DNA from: Anniella stebbinsi
Lineage: Eukaryota > Chordata > Lepidosauria > Squamata > Anniellidae
Assembly (NCBI GenBank): GCA_029215795.1
Contig: JARDYH010000004.1
Location: 27,842,001-27,906,000 of the forward strand
DNA length: 64,000 nucleotides
Direction: 5' to 3'
The position numbers and the translations under genes are program-made. Below the pieces are notes generated by a model, which was not told where the DNA came from, ran no database searches, and saw only the letters and a program-made list of their open reading frames with translations. Below, piece by piece: positions 1-11,144 of the stretch. Within the stretch, counting starts at the first letter, position 1. Each line of letters opens with the position of its first letter.

Positions 1-53
1 CTTGTTCCTACTGTGGTTTTTTGTTTCCCCATATGTAATGGCAGAGAGACTGA

Positions 54-381
54 GGCTGCCTCTACAAGAGAGGTTTAAAGCTCTTTCAAGGCGCTTTAAA
101 AAATTTACCTCTACAAGAATGGAGCGCAAATCGGGCGTAGAGGCGCGTTATCTCTCCGATTATGCGCATTATCGAATGTGCGTTAAATAGCGAGTTTTAT
201 TTTGCTCCGGCCGTTAAAGCGCATTTTGCCTATGTGAACAAGCGCTTGTAAAGCGCATTTTGGTCATCTGTTAATGCGCTTCGCTGCCTCTCGTGCAGAG
301 GTATTAGGTATAAATGCGCTTCAGCGATTATGCGCATAATCGCCTAACCGGGCGCAAAAGCGAATCCTTGTAGAGGGGATC
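54..381. mobile_element. Family D MITE (GCCTCTACAAG termini), complete copy
   Basis: About 328 bp with inverted ends GCCTCTACAAG and CTTGTAGAGG. The interior is rich in GCGC and GCGATTATGCGCAT-type palindromes. The same family occurs at 25445-26115 and, as a 3' part only, at 53766-53893. No coding potential is seen; I infer a non-autonomous DNA transposon. The target duplication is not clear. Confidence 0.6.
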
Positions 382-494
382 TGAGCTACTTATCATAAAG
401 TCCCTGGTTTGACTGTCAGCTTCGTCACAAACTGGCCTTACGCATGCCATTTTCTTTCAGTCTGCTTCCTTCTCCCCTTCTGTGGAGGAGACCA

Positions 495-652
495 CTCTAC
501 GCAGTGGTAGAGCACATGCTTTGTATGCAGAATGCCACCAATTCACAAAGAATAAAGCATCTCCAGCTAAAAAGTTTAAGTAGAAAGTGATGTATAAGAA
601 GAGCCCTGTAGGATTAGATTCATGTAGTCCAACAGCCCACAAGCAGGGCATG
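495..652. repeat. Fragments of a tRNA-derived SINE and of dispersed repeat P
   Basis: Bases 495-550 contain GCAGTGGTAGAGCACATGC, the A-box side of the tRNA-derived SINE seen better at 48262-48458. Bases 590-652 match dispersed repeat P (AAGAGCCCTG...AGTCCA...CCCACAAGCAGG), also at 28255, 28765 and 37185. Both are degraded. Confidence 0.5.
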
Positions 653-660
653 AAGGCATT

Positions 661-682
661 AACACACACACACACGCACACG
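661..682. repeat. (AC)n microsatellite
   Basis: Short interrupted CA dinucleotide tract. Confidence 0.9.
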
Positions 683-860
683 CCTGTTTGTGTTTCCCAG
701 AAACTGGTATTCAGAGGTAATATATAACCATCATGCCTAGTAGCCAATGATGCGAGGCTCTGCCTGACACTCTGGAAAAAGCAAGCATTACCACTAGGCA
801 CTGAGATAGCCACCTCAGGCAGCTGGTTTTGGCTGTCATGAAAGATAGTAAATTGTTTCT

Positions 861-884
861 AATAATAATAATAATAATAATAAT
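861..884. repeat. (AAT)n microsatellite
   Basis: Eight AAT trinucleotide units directly beside a family A insertion. Confidence 0.9.
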
Positions 885-893
885 ATCCAACAC

Positions 894-1213
894 TAGGCTG
901 ACCATATGAAAAGGAGGACAGGGCTCATGTAACTTTAACAGTTGTAGAGAAAAGGGAATTTCAGCCAGTGTCATTTGTATGCAATTAGTTCCTGATGAAA
1001 TTCCCTCTTCATCACAACAGTTAAAGTTGCAGGGACCCTGCCTTCTTTTGTATATGGTCACTCTAGTATAGTGCCTGCAACTTTAACTGTTGTGATGAAG
1101 AGGGAATTTCCCCAGGAACTAATTGCATACAAATGACACTGGCTGAAATTCCCTTTTCTCTACAACTGTTAAAGTTACATGAGCCCTGTCCTCCTTTTCA
1201 TATGGTCAGCCTA
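894..1213 (+). mobile_element. Family A foldback MITE, 320 bp, hAT-like
   Basis: The element runs from TAGGCTGACCATATG to CATATGGTCAGCCTA and is flanked by perfect 8-bp duplications TCCAACAC (886-893 and 1214-1221). It is one large palindrome with arms of about 140 bp around an asymmetric core. The core carries an internal terminus-like GGTCACTCTA ending at 1065, so bases 894-1065 form a 172-bp unit with its own terminal inverted repeats. Each arm is itself nearly palindromic (TTTAACAGTTGT...ACAACAGTTAAA). An 8-bp target duplication and TAGGG-type ends fit the hAT superfamily; there is no transposase. Confidence 0.85.
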
Positions 1214-1824
1214 TCCAACACCCTTAACAACACCACATATGGCATCGACATAAAACACCAAAAACAAGCAAAGTTAATTCACGCTTAACGCGTTTCAGCC
1301 TGTGTGGTTTTTTAAAAGGTCTTCAGGGGGCTGCAACGTTAAGAATACACTACATTATGTTTATAGGGATAACACATAATATAAATATAACTGTATAAAG
1401 ATAAATTGTGAACATTGCCTCAAAAGGCCTATACTCATGTATAGATTTCTTAAAAACTGTTTCAATATTATATCTTACATTATAAAGGCTCTGGGGCCTA
1501 TATATGTTGTACACCATAAAATATATAAAACATTTCCTAGTATAAAAACATTTGTATCAAAGGTTTAATATATAAGTTCTTACTTTGTTGGAGAAGTCTG
1601 CAGAAAACTCTAAACAAAAGGATAGTCACTTATTGCATTCACTGGCGACTAAGGAAAAAATATCAATCTAGAGCCCTGTTTTTTATACTCCTACTTTTTT
1701 TTTCTATTGTTGCATCATATTCTGTGTATTTTTTTAAGGCCCCCAACCTACCTTATGAGGTTGTTGTAAGGATTACAAACTAATATATATGAAAGACTTT
1801 GAACATCCTAAGTGCATTGGTGTT

Positions 1825-2144
1825 TAGGCTGACCATATGAAAAGGAGGACAGGGCTCATGTTACTTTAACAGTTGTAGAGAAAAGGGAATTTCAGCCAGT
1901 GTCATTTGTATGCAATTAGTCCCTGGTGAAATTCCCTCTTCATCACAACAGTTAAAGTTGCAGGCACTATACTAGAGTGACCATATACAAAAGAAGGCAG
2001 GGCTCCTGCAACTTTAACAGTTGTGATGAAGAGGGAATATCACCAGGAACTCATTGCATACAAATGACACTGGCTGAAATCCCCTTTTCTCTACAACTGT
2101 TAAAGTTACATGAGCCCTGTCCTCCTTTTCATATGGTCAGCCTA
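1825..2144 (-). mobile_element. Family A foldback MITE, 320 bp, inverted core
   Basis: Same termini as the copy at 894, with perfect 8-bp duplications TTGGTGTT (1817-1824 and 2145-2152). The core reads as the reverse complement of the 894 copy, so the two form an inverted pair about 0.6 kb apart. Confidence 0.85.
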
Positions 2145-2152
2145 TTGGTGTT

Positions 2153-2794
2153 ATTCCCACTAATCTCCAAGAACAAAGAGTGATTATTATTATTGTTAAA
2201 AACAATTTTTAAAAAGTAATAAATAAGTGAAGTGCATGCAAACATATACAGAAAATCAAATATAATAAATAATAATATGGTATCTTGCCTACTCCCTGAC
2301 TCTCTTTTTTCTCAGAACACCACAGCAACAATCCTTTATATCAAATTAAAATACCATAGGGAAGACTTTCAGCAATACCTTTGCTGTGTGCCAGGACACC
2401 TGGAGGAAAGGAATGTAACCGTGCAATAATACACTTGACAGTAAGGTCAAAAATTTACCCTGCCTGAGCATGATTTCCTGACTTGCATGCACAGGCATCA
2501 GATGACACAAATGAATGTAGGGAGAGCAATAGAATGGTTAGGAAGGTATTCAACTATCACATGAAGAGCACAATCTAACCAAAGCCAAGCAGTTTTTAAT
2601 TGCATTGAATTTTCATTGGAACTGATCTAAGTCACATGCTACATTTTGGCTGGATCATGACCCTAGGGTTGAAACATTTTTTTGCTGTATGCAAAGTTCT
2701 GTGTATGATGGTGATTCAAGTTCTTAATCTGTAAGAATTACCTTTTGGGGCTGATGTTTGAAGAGCACATTAGGCAGAAGATCTACAATGCCAG
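2153..2794. other. Unassigned intergenic sequence
   Basis: AT-rich unique-looking sequence with no recognisable exon, RNA gene or repeat. Confidence 0.4.
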
Positions 2795-3060
2795 CTTTTC
2801 TTTTCATTTATTTTCATAATGTATATGCTGTCTTTCATATAAATATTCCCAAGGTGGCTTACAAATAAAAGAATAAATGCATATTAAAATGCTTTAAAAC
2901 CAGTAGATAAATACAGTAAAATCAAGAGTTAAAAGGACTGGAAAAATAAAAGAGTCTTTGCCTGGCACTGATAGGACATGAGAGTAGACACCAGGTGAGC
3001 CTCGCTGGGAAAGTATTCCACTGAGAAGACCCTGTCCCCCTTGATCACCTATCTCACTTT
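2795..3060 (-). mobile_element. L2-like LINE 3' fragment, minus strand
   Basis: Reads as a reverse-complemented LINE tail: TTTCATATAAATATTCCCAAGGTGGCTTACAA corresponds to the usual squamate 'gtaagccacc...' tail. It is followed by sequence aligning with the antisense of the 'W.LP.EAR' region (TGAGCCTCGCTGGGAAAGT), matching the 20252-20800 copy in layout. Old and diverged. Confidence 0.5.
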
Positions 3061-3489
3061 ACAATGTGGAGGCACACAGAGGAGAGCCTCGAAAGATTAT
3101 TTTAGTGTTTGGGCAAGCTCATGATGAAGAAGGCAATCCTTTAAGTTCCCAGATCTAAGCTATTTGACTTTTGGGGCATTTCTACATGAAGCTTGTATGC
3201 CACATGTTTACCAAGACTTCTGCTTCTGGATTCTTCACAGGATTAAGATAGGCTCCTTTACACATGCTTTTTTCCAGGGCTTTTCTATCTCTGCCTTTCT
3301 ATATGTTTCATTATATAATCACTAGATGGTGATGAGGCATAGTGGAATTGTGCAATTCCACTAGATTCTCATTCCACCATTTCTAAATAATATCAGATTT
3401 TCCTTATTAGGAAAAAGAAGCGATAATGGTTGCAAAGCATGGAAGAGACCCTGGAGGATGACAAAATCATGTAAAGGACTCACAAACTA

Positions 3490-3860
3490 TCATGAATGAG
3501 CAATCACAAGCACACATGTTGAACCTCTTTTAGCTTGAGGACCAAATTCAATTCTGTAGAAACTCCCAGGAGCTGCATTCCAGTGGTGAGTGGGGCAAAA
3601 CGCATGAAGCCAAAATACCAGCATATTTTGAGTTAAACTTAACTGCCAGTAACTAGGCCTTAGAAAAGGCATTTCTAAGGCTTAGTTTCAGAATATGGGG
3701 AAACTGCACAAAAGCTGGGAAACCATCAAACAAATGGTGTTTGGGGGAAGGGGTGGGGACAGGGAAATGGGGGCTGGCCATCTGGGGAACCCCCCAAGGA
3801 CCAGATTAGGACCCAAGGCAGGCTAGATTTCATCCCCGGGCCTGAGGTTGTACAGCCCTG
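3490..3860 (+). repeat. Dispersed repeat N, copy 1
   Basis: Shares CACAAAAGCTGGGAAAC, a GCCTTAGAAAAGGCATTTC-like block and a purine-rich GGGGAAGGGG tract with 40900-41460, in the same orientation. Class unknown. Confidence 0.55.
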
Positions 3861-3873
3861 CTTTACGTCCTGT

Positions 3874-4080
3874 TCCTGTTCAGACGACATGCTAAACCAT
3901 GATTTTAAGTGTTTCAAGCTAAACGTTATGGCTTAGGTTGTCATGTGGACCATGACTTAGTGTGTCGTGTAAACCATTCCTAACCATGGTTGCTACATAA
4001 CCATGGTTTAAACACACTAACCATTTGCTGCAAAAGGCTTAGCGGACTAACCATGGCTTAGCATGGCTTCTGAACAGGCC
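3874..4080. mobile_element. Foldback MITE, CTGTTCAGACGACA termini (B-related)
   Basis: Inverted ends CCTGTTCAGACGACATGCTAA and TTAGCATGGCTTCTGAACAGG flank a palindromic interior of repeated AACCATGG and TTTAAAC motifs. Related copies lie at 23495-23691 and 55862-56046. Probably a non-autonomous DNA transposon. Confidence 0.65.
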
Positions 4081-4320
4081 CATAGAATCTGACTGCTTTT
4101 AACAATAAAATCCTTTATCATTGAGCATTAGTATTACCATTTCAAAGGGAGTCCATTCAGATGACCAAGCTACCATGGTGTACTTACCTCCCCACTTACC
4201 AGGAATGTCCAAATCCATAGGAACTACATTTCCCATGGTTCCTGGCAGTCTTAGATATTGCTGTGAGCATGTGCAGCAGGATCCAGGACAACTTGAGCAT
4301 TTATATTTCACCACAAGGTA

Positions 4321-5130
4321 GTGGTGGCCCCTAGTAAGGTTCGTAGCTTGGGGTTTTTCCTAGAACCATTTCTGTCACTTGAGACTCAGGTACCTTCTAC
4401 CAACTTTGGTTGGTGGCCCAGCTGCGCCCCTATCTGGACAGAGATAACCTGGCTTCAGTTGTCTATGGTAACCTCCAAGTTTGATCACTGCAATGCACTA
4501 TATATGGGGGTGCCTTTGAAGATGGTTCCGAAGCTGCAGCTTGTGCAAAATGCAGTACCCAGATTGATAACGGGGACCAGAAGGTTCGAGCGTATAAAAC
4601 CTACTGTGGCCTGCTTGTATTGGCTGCCTGTATGTTTCCGAGCCTGATTCAAGGTACTGGTTTTAACCTATAAAGCCTTATACGGCTTGAGACCACAATA
4701 CCTGATGGAACGCCTTTCCAGACATGAACCTACCCGAACACTATGTTCAACATCTAAGGTCCTCCTCCGAGTGCCTACTCCGAGGGAAGTTCGGACGATG
4801 GCAACAAGGGAGAGGGCCTTCTCTGTGGTGGCCCCCCAATTGTGGAACAATTTCCCCAATGAGGCCCGCCTGGTGACAACATTGTTATCTTTCAGCATCA
4901 GATCAAGACTCTCCTCTTGGGCATTTAACAATATCTGATGAGCCTGGGTCTGGGTTTTTTTTTTAGGCTTATAGCTTTTTAAGTTATTATAGTGGTTTCA
5001 AATGTATGTGTATATTGTATGTTTTTGCAATTTAACTTTTTGTTTATTGTTTTTAAGTGTTTAAATTTTATGTCAACCGCTCAGAGAGCTTCGGCTATGG
5101 GACAGTATACAAATGCAATAAATAAATAAA
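4321..5130 (+). mobile_element. L2 LINE 3' end with reverse-transcriptase C-terminal remnant
   Basis: The translation reads FDHCNALYMGVPLKMVPKLQ, LVQNAVPRLITGTRR and then LYWLPV. After a frame break, [20 protein letters not shown] follows. These are hallmark C-terminal blocks of L2-clade reverse transcriptase. The copy ends with AGAGCTTCGGCTATGGGAC and (AATA)n, the L2 3' tail also seen at 17000, 20252, 42995 and 44310. It is 5'-truncated and frame-shifted, hence inactive. Confidence 0.88.
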
Positions 5131-5327
5131 TTAGGATGTCAGGAACCATGGGAACTGGATGTTCTCATGGCAGTGTCTCGGGTCTGATGGATCCCCTGCA
5201 GAGAGGTCTCCTCATCACTGGAAGGGAAACTTGCAATAGGTGTTGCTGGCAGGGGGTACAAGATACAAAAATCTGGCTATGGCTGGTCTAGATGACCATC
5301 CATTCACTTTTCCCTCCTCTAGTATAT

Positions 5328-6933
5328 GGCTCAATTCAGACGACACGTTAATCAACTGAGAGGACTTAACCCACTGACAGTGGGTTAAAAAGGCAGCCTC
5401 AATTCAGACAACACGCTGCAGCAGGGGATGCAAAGTTAAGTTAACCACCCTGGTGGTTAATAACGTACTCGGTTCTGACTGACAGCTCGGCCACCATTTT
5501 CCCCGCCTACCAAACCCCGTTAGTCCTCCAGCAGGTATCCCAGAAGGCACTGCGGCCGAAAACCATGGCCGCCGCCATTGAAGCCGATGCAGGACACGCC
5601 TCCCAAACCCCATTGGCTGCCTCAGTCACTGGGCGGAACTCAGCAGCCTCAGGCAAAGAGGCAGCCAGGAGGAACCGCAGCACCTACACAAGAGTAACAA
5701 CCAGCAATGCTCCCCAAACGTTGGCACCCACACCCCAGGGAGCTACCCCTGCCCACCCTATACGGGAGACCTTGTATCTGCGAGAGTCACCCACCTCCCC
5801 CAGCCCCCTCCCACCTCCCTCCTAGAGCAGCCACCCACACACACAGGAAAGAAGGCGAGAGTGGGGTGGTTGGGAAATCTTTATTCAGCAGGAAAATCAG
5901 ACATGGGCAGTAAGGCACATGGGCACCACTATGCCAGGGCAGAACCTACGGAGAGGACAGGCGCCGCCGGGAAGGGAGGAGGAGGAGGCTGGAAGGCACA
6001 GCGGTGAAGAGGGGATGGCCAACGCCACACCCCCAGGGAGCCAAGCATGGAACATGCCAAGGGGAGGAGGTGGAGAGGGGCCATGCCAGGGAGAGATGCC
6101 AGTCCAGAGATGGGACTCCACAGCCGACGCTCACATGGGATGGGGGTAGCACAGCCAGATCCAGGCACTGATGCTTTCACGCCTCCGGGACGCCTCCACA
6201 CGGGCGCGACGCTCCCCAATGGGATTCTCGGGGCCTGGCAAAGGCTCACTGTCCAGCTGTGTTGGGTGGATGAGGGGGGGCTCTCTGGTCGCCGATTCCC
6301 CTGCCCTCGTCCTTCTGGGTGATGCGAGGGTGGAAGTGGCGGTGCAGTGGGGGGTCTACTTTGGATGGGGTTCTCCCTCTTGGTGTGTGGGGGCTGCCCC
6401 TTGCTCCAGGGCGCCTGGGGTTGTCGTGTATTCCATCTCCCCCTCCCCCCCTTTGCCGTAGTGCCCTTCTGGTGCGCTTCCCTGTCCGTTTGGGTAGCTG
6501 ATTGGGCACCCTGCGTGAGTGCTTGCAGGAGCTGGCTCCTTTTTGAGCTCCGTGCCGGCTGCCTGGTGGGGGAGGCGGGCGTCCTGGTTGCTATGGTGGC
6601 GAAACAAGCGCTCTGTTTCATCCGCGCCTGAGCTCCCGTCCGCTGTCTGCTGCTCTTTCCGCTCTCCTCTATGGTCTTTTGTGTTAACGTACTCACCTCA
6701 GTTGTTTAACCCATGCACCTCAAGTGGCTGAATTCGGACAACACGTTAGTCAATTGACTAACTTTTAAACAACTCGCAAGCGAGTTGTTTAACTCAGTTG
6801 TTTAAAACTGCAACTTAAACAACCGTGGGTTGGTTAACCGTTGTGTGGCTGAATTCGGACGACACGTTTGGTTAACCCACTGACGGTTGTTTAACTTAAC
6901 AACCGTTGGTTAATGTGTCGTCCGAATTGAGCC
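5328..6933. mobile_element. Family B composite MITE with GC-rich interior
   Basis: The outer ends are GGCTCAATTCAGACGACACG (5328) and CGTGTCGTCCGAATTGAGCC-like sequence ending at 6933. Further copies of the terminus lie at 5397, 6726 and 6847, so smaller family members appear nested, including an 87-bp palindromic one at 6847-6933. The interior 5560-6680 is strongly GC-rich and gives several long but low-complexity open frames, the longest on the minus strand (5929-6696, 255 codons). None resembles a known domain, and I read them as by-products of base composition. Confidence 0.6.
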
Positions 6934-8432
6934 AATGAGTAATTAGATGACTTTTATGAAACCACTTCACTACCACTGGGGCTAGACTCTGAACTGAAAC
7001 TTGACTGCTCTGTTATTAGGTGTAGAGTGGCATTTTCCCTATGTCTGGAATGTGATGTCCCAGATTTGGGTTTTTTAATGAGTCCGTCTCACCTTTTGCT
7101 TTAGCACAGCTGAATTTCTGACATCCTTCACTCTTTGTTAGAGCTGCAGCAGAGGTGAACTGTTCACTTTCATGGCCTCTGCTTACATGCAAGCTATACC
7201 ACATCACAGGATGGCACTTGGCACAGAGTAACAGAAACATTGGCCAGGAGACATCATTTTCCTGTCTTGGTGGCTTTGAAGACACTGACCGCTAACAAGA
7301 TTTAAGATTCAAAGTCGGGTGGAGGTTCAGAAAAGAAATCACACGAAATCAATAAACAAATGTCTCCAAAATAATCCTACAAGATCCAGCAAATAACCTT
7401 GGGATGTCTTGGCTCACTTTCACTGCAAAAGTGCCTTAAAAAGCTGAAAAGTCACAATTTTCGGCACAGTCCCTGATTATTATGGGAAGCATCAATCTTC
7501 ATTCCATGAGGGCTTCATTTGTAGTTTAACAGTTTGACTCCTGTGCTGCTTCATTTCCAACAACATCTCCTCTTTGGATACCTTTATTTATATGTGCAAA
7601 CATTGAAAAGTTTCAAGCTGACTCAAAGTTAATTCATTTTAAAAAAAGAATGGAGGGACATGTGTTCAAATGAAAATCCACAGAAAAGGAAGAGGCTGCA
7701 GGCTGTGAAATGTCAAGATGTCCCCCGAAAGGCAGTAGGCATAAAACAACACAAAAGGGGTAGATTGACATAGCATGCTCATCATAATACAGGAGGTTGA
7801 GCTATTACAGTTGTCAAATCATTTGCAACTGAAACTCGTTTGATGTGGAATATATTTTTTCCATCCAAAATGAGACCACATGATTTTAAGTAGGTTTGAT
7901 GTCTCATCACTATTGGCCATGGAAAACAATTTGTATTATCAAGGTTGTGTATACTCAGCGCAATAGTATGTTGATCAAGCATTCCTTGAGCGGGGGGGGG
8001 GGGGGGAGGGGGCACATAAGCCCAGAGGGCTGACTTAGCAATAGATATATAGCTATGACCCATGTGCTGGGAAACTCGCTGAAATGAAGATGTTCAAGGG
8101 GCATCAAAACACTGATTCTTTCATCACGATGTGGTACCATTTCATCAAATTTATTCAAAACTGACAGTGATCAATGATTGACCAACCAGCCAATCACTGA
8201 TCATTTTGGTATGATATTCTCAGGACACTATCCAGTTCGAGCTAAGGATATTGAACTCCATGTACCCCACTTATACCCAGTTTTGAGTGTCTGGTTATCT
8301 TGTTATGAAAAATCATTCATGTGGGGAGAGAGAGAGAGAGAGGCTATATGTGTAAAGTATACAACAACACGGGCCTTGAGACAAGAGTTTCATATGATGT
8401 AACTATCAGGATCTTGAGAATAACCCAGCGTA
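6934..8432. other. Unassigned intergenic sequence with simple repeats
   Basis: No exon, RNA gene or clear transposon is recognised. It contains a G homopolymer (about 7991-8006) and a short (GA)n near 8326-8341. Confidence 0.4.
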
Positions 8433-8562
8433 GCCTTCCCCAACTTCCTGCCCTCCAGATGTTTTGGATGACATTTCTTAGCATTCCCAACCATTGACCA
8501 TCTGGCTGGGGCTGATGGAACTTGAGATCCAAAACATCTGAAGTGCACCAGGTTCAGGTAGG
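8433..8562. mobile_element. Family E small palindromic MITE
   Basis: The left arm (CTTCCCCAACTTCCTGCCCT, CCAGATGTTTTGGA) and right arm (TCCAAAACATCTG, CACCAGGTT) are inverted copies around GCTGGGGCTGATGG. This is the most frequent small repeat in the window. Other copies are at 16605, 23048, 26165, 28120, 33057, 35137, 47880, 54656, 54848, 57918, 61020 and 62040. Confidence 0.65.
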
Positions 8563-8655
8563 TTGATCCAGGACATTCTATCATCATTGATCGGCTCTGA
8601 ACTTGAAGTTACATTGCTTGCCTTGAGCTACTTTGGGATAAGGGCAGATTACAGG

Positions 8656-9248
8656 TCTATATCCATAAAAAAAACACCACTTTGCGTCCTGATTCCCCCA
8701 AAGCCCCGTAGCATTGCTGCTGCGAAGCAGCATTGATTTGTTTCAATAGCAGGACTAAGTGTGGACTATCCAGAGAGGAAAAATCACAGCTCCATAGTCA
8801 GGCAGTGGGAATGGGCAGCAGACTGAAAATCGCAAAAACCTGTTTCTGGGAACTCTACACAACTTTGAAAGACTTTAGCTCATTGAATTGATGTGTTAGA
8901 CAACACAACTGTCCTTACTTTTGTTCCCCAGACAGTAATATGGCCATGGTGGCCATTACTCAGCTTATCCAGCCCGCCCCCTGCCCTGGTTCCTGCGCCC
9001 ACCCTGCACTGGGAACCGCCCCAGCTACACCCACTTTCCTAATCTGAAGCGAAGCCAGCAGTGACAGACAGAGGAAACAACATGGTGACATTGGGGCAAT
9101 TAAAAGTCATGGCAAGACAGCATTGCAAAAAAGTGTAATTTGTGGGGGAAAGCCGGCCATGGCTGTGAGTTGGTGGCTGTGTCATATAAACAATGCAGCG
9201 CAACCACGCAGCCACGATGGGTTAAATAAGCCATATAGACACCCCCAA
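8656..9248. mobile_element. Family C MITE (GTCTATA termini), long copy
   Basis: Ends GTCTATAT and ATATAGAC are inverted. The interior (CCCGCCCCCTGCCCTG; GGCAATTAAAAGTCATGGC; GAGTTGGTGGCTGTGTC) recurs in order at 36400-36835. Related shorter members are at 20890, 47350 and 59270. Non-coding. Confidence 0.55.
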
Positions 9249-9719
9249 GGCTTAAAGTTCTTATTCAGCATTTATGTGGGAAATGTCACATGATGTGCTG
9301 GCACCATTGGTAGACAGATGAATGCTTTACATTTGGATCACATGGACAGATTCAGGCAGTGGTAAATTTTGGTGTGCATGCGCTCATCAACAAACCAGGT
9401 CCAGGAGTTTTCATCTCCACTAGGAACAAGTAATTTATTACACCAATGAGTCTTAATGGCCCATTGAAGACAAAGCCACTCCAAAATATTTAACAGTACA
9501 AGAAGGAACAATATTCATCCCCTCTCCCCAGCTACTGTGAGGACAGCAGCTAAACTCAGAGGGAACAGCCGAACAGGGACTTCAGGGAGGTATGGTGGTG
9601 TGGCAGATAACATCAGCATCCGTGCTAATGAAAAAGTGCTGGCAAATGCTGCGACCCTGTGAGCCCTGGCTCCAGTACACCACTAGATTTGCAGGTACCA
9701 CCTGCTTAGGACAAACAAC

Positions 9720-9845
9720 AGGTGAAGCTCACTGTTTTCACGCTCCATTGCTCATAGGCTTCCCAGAAGTATCTGGCTGCATTTGGAAACAAATTGCTGG
9801 ACTAGACGGATCTTTTGGTTCGATTCAGCAGGGGTGGCTGTGTGT
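9720..9845 (-). repeat. Dispersed repeat P, minus orientation
   Basis: GCTGGACTAGACGGATC and GATTCAGCAGGG are the reverse complement of the block AGATTAGACCAAAGACCTAT at 37185 and its relatives. Confidence 0.5.
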
Positions 9846-10430
9846 CCTTGTATCAGCTCTGCAGGCAGCGTTGTATATTAGAAGCAAATTGCCTGTGTGT
9901 CAGCCTTCTCAAGTGCTGGCCAACTGGCGAATGGCTCATGTAAAATGACATGGCCAGCCTGAATATTGATCTTCTCTTCTTTCGCTCTCCGGTTATTAAA
10001 AAAGACAATTTGTTGCGACTGCTGCAGTGTGGACTCTGGTCACATTGTCTGTGTCTTTTTGGCTCACTGCAAGGTCCTCTCTGCAGATACCGTGTGCTTT
10101 GGCAATCAGGACAGTCTGGGCTGCAGGATATTACACCTGGCAGGGATACAAAACCTACCAGTTCCTGGAGTGTAGCTTGTCTGGGCCAGCACTGATTGTG
10201 CAGCTCTTTCAATTTGTGCCCAAGACAAAGCTTCAGAATAAGATCCTTTCAAGTCCGCTTTGTGACAGTAACAACCACAGCTGGGCCCTTTGCAAGCTCA
10301 GCCAGTTCAGCCTGTCAAATAGAAACCAAAAGCTTCCTGTCCCTCTCAAACATAATATCTTTAGAAAGCCAAATGGATGTCACAGTGTAAGATTAAAGGT
10401 TACAGTAGTAACCTGAGACTGGGAGGATCA
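9846..10430. other. Unassigned sequence
   Basis: Open frames of 80-130 codons occur on both strands but resemble no known protein and lack a supporting exon structure. Nothing else is seen. Confidence 0.35.
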
Positions 10431-10745
10431 TCAGATGAGCATTTTATAACATGCTTGTTACTGGGCACTCACAGATTTTCACGGGTCCTTTTCACGATGC
10501 CATCTGACTTCCTTGCACCTCCTGCTCCTTCTGGTTGTTTTCCCGTTTTAAAAAAAGACCTCGGAAAAATCTGATTTTTCCTCCTACAGTGAAATGTGCC
10601 GCCATTTCCTGCTGTGTGCAGGGAAAGCAGCACGATAAAAATGCCTACTTAATGGGCCACGTGGTCTTTGTTTACTTCCTCTTTCTTCAGCGTGTGAAGG
10701 AAGAGGAAGCTGCTTGTCCCTACTGTGCAAAGAAACACAAGGCAA
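10431..10745 (+). repeat. Dispersed repeat F, copy 1
   Basis: GGCACTCACAGATTTTCACGGGTCC, AAAACCTCGGAAAA-type blocks and TCCTGCTGTGTGCAGG recur at 55095-55395. Shorter relatives lie at 22530, 33920, 51040 and 57530, several with the 'gccatctagtggc' motif. I infer an old DNA-transposon MITE. Confidence 0.5.
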
Positions 10746-10877
10746 AGTGATGGGAGGGAAATGCAGGTTTCGTTTTGCCTTCTTCTAGTAGTAATAATGT
10801 AACAATGTAAATCATTACATACAGTTAAGGAGGGTCCATTTCCTTCAGGAAATTTGGAGAGGTTCATATAAAATGTA

Positions 10878-10880
<3 letters not shown>

Positions 10881-10908
<28 letters not shown>
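10881..10908. repeat. (TA)n microsatellite
   Basis: About 14 TA units. Confidence 0.9.
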
Positions 10909-10937
10909 ATGAACAAGTCGAAAAGGATGCTAGTGTG

Positions 10938-11120
10938 GTTTATTTATTTATAGTATTTTTATCCCGTACCTCAGCCAAACAAGACTCCCAGAGCAGCTTA
11001 CAATCAATCAGTAAAAAAGACAGGCCCTGCCCTCAGGCTTTCATTCTAAAAGAGACAAGACACACAAGGAAATGGGGATGGGGATGGAAGAGGGGAAAAA
11101 GAAACAGCAGAGTCCAAGAA
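10938..11120 (-). mobile_element. SINE or LINE tail fragment, minus strand
   Basis: The opening TTTATTTATTTAT, then ATCCCGTACCTC, CAGCTTACAA and CAGGCCCTGCCCTCAGGC has the form of a reverse-complemented squamate retroelement 3' end. Confidence 0.5.
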
Positions 11121-11144
11121 GGTTGGACTTTCAAACACTTAAAC

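Noticed and set aside
5929..6696. 255-codon minus-strand open frame as a protein-coding gene
   Set aside because: Low-complexity proline/arginine/serine-rich product in a GC-rich MITE interior, with overlapping open frames in several other phases. No domain, no splice context.
9592..10440. Cluster of 80-130-codon open frames as a gene
   Set aside because: Part of it is dispersed repeat P in reverse; the rest has no homologous feel, no consistent splice pattern and conflicting frames.
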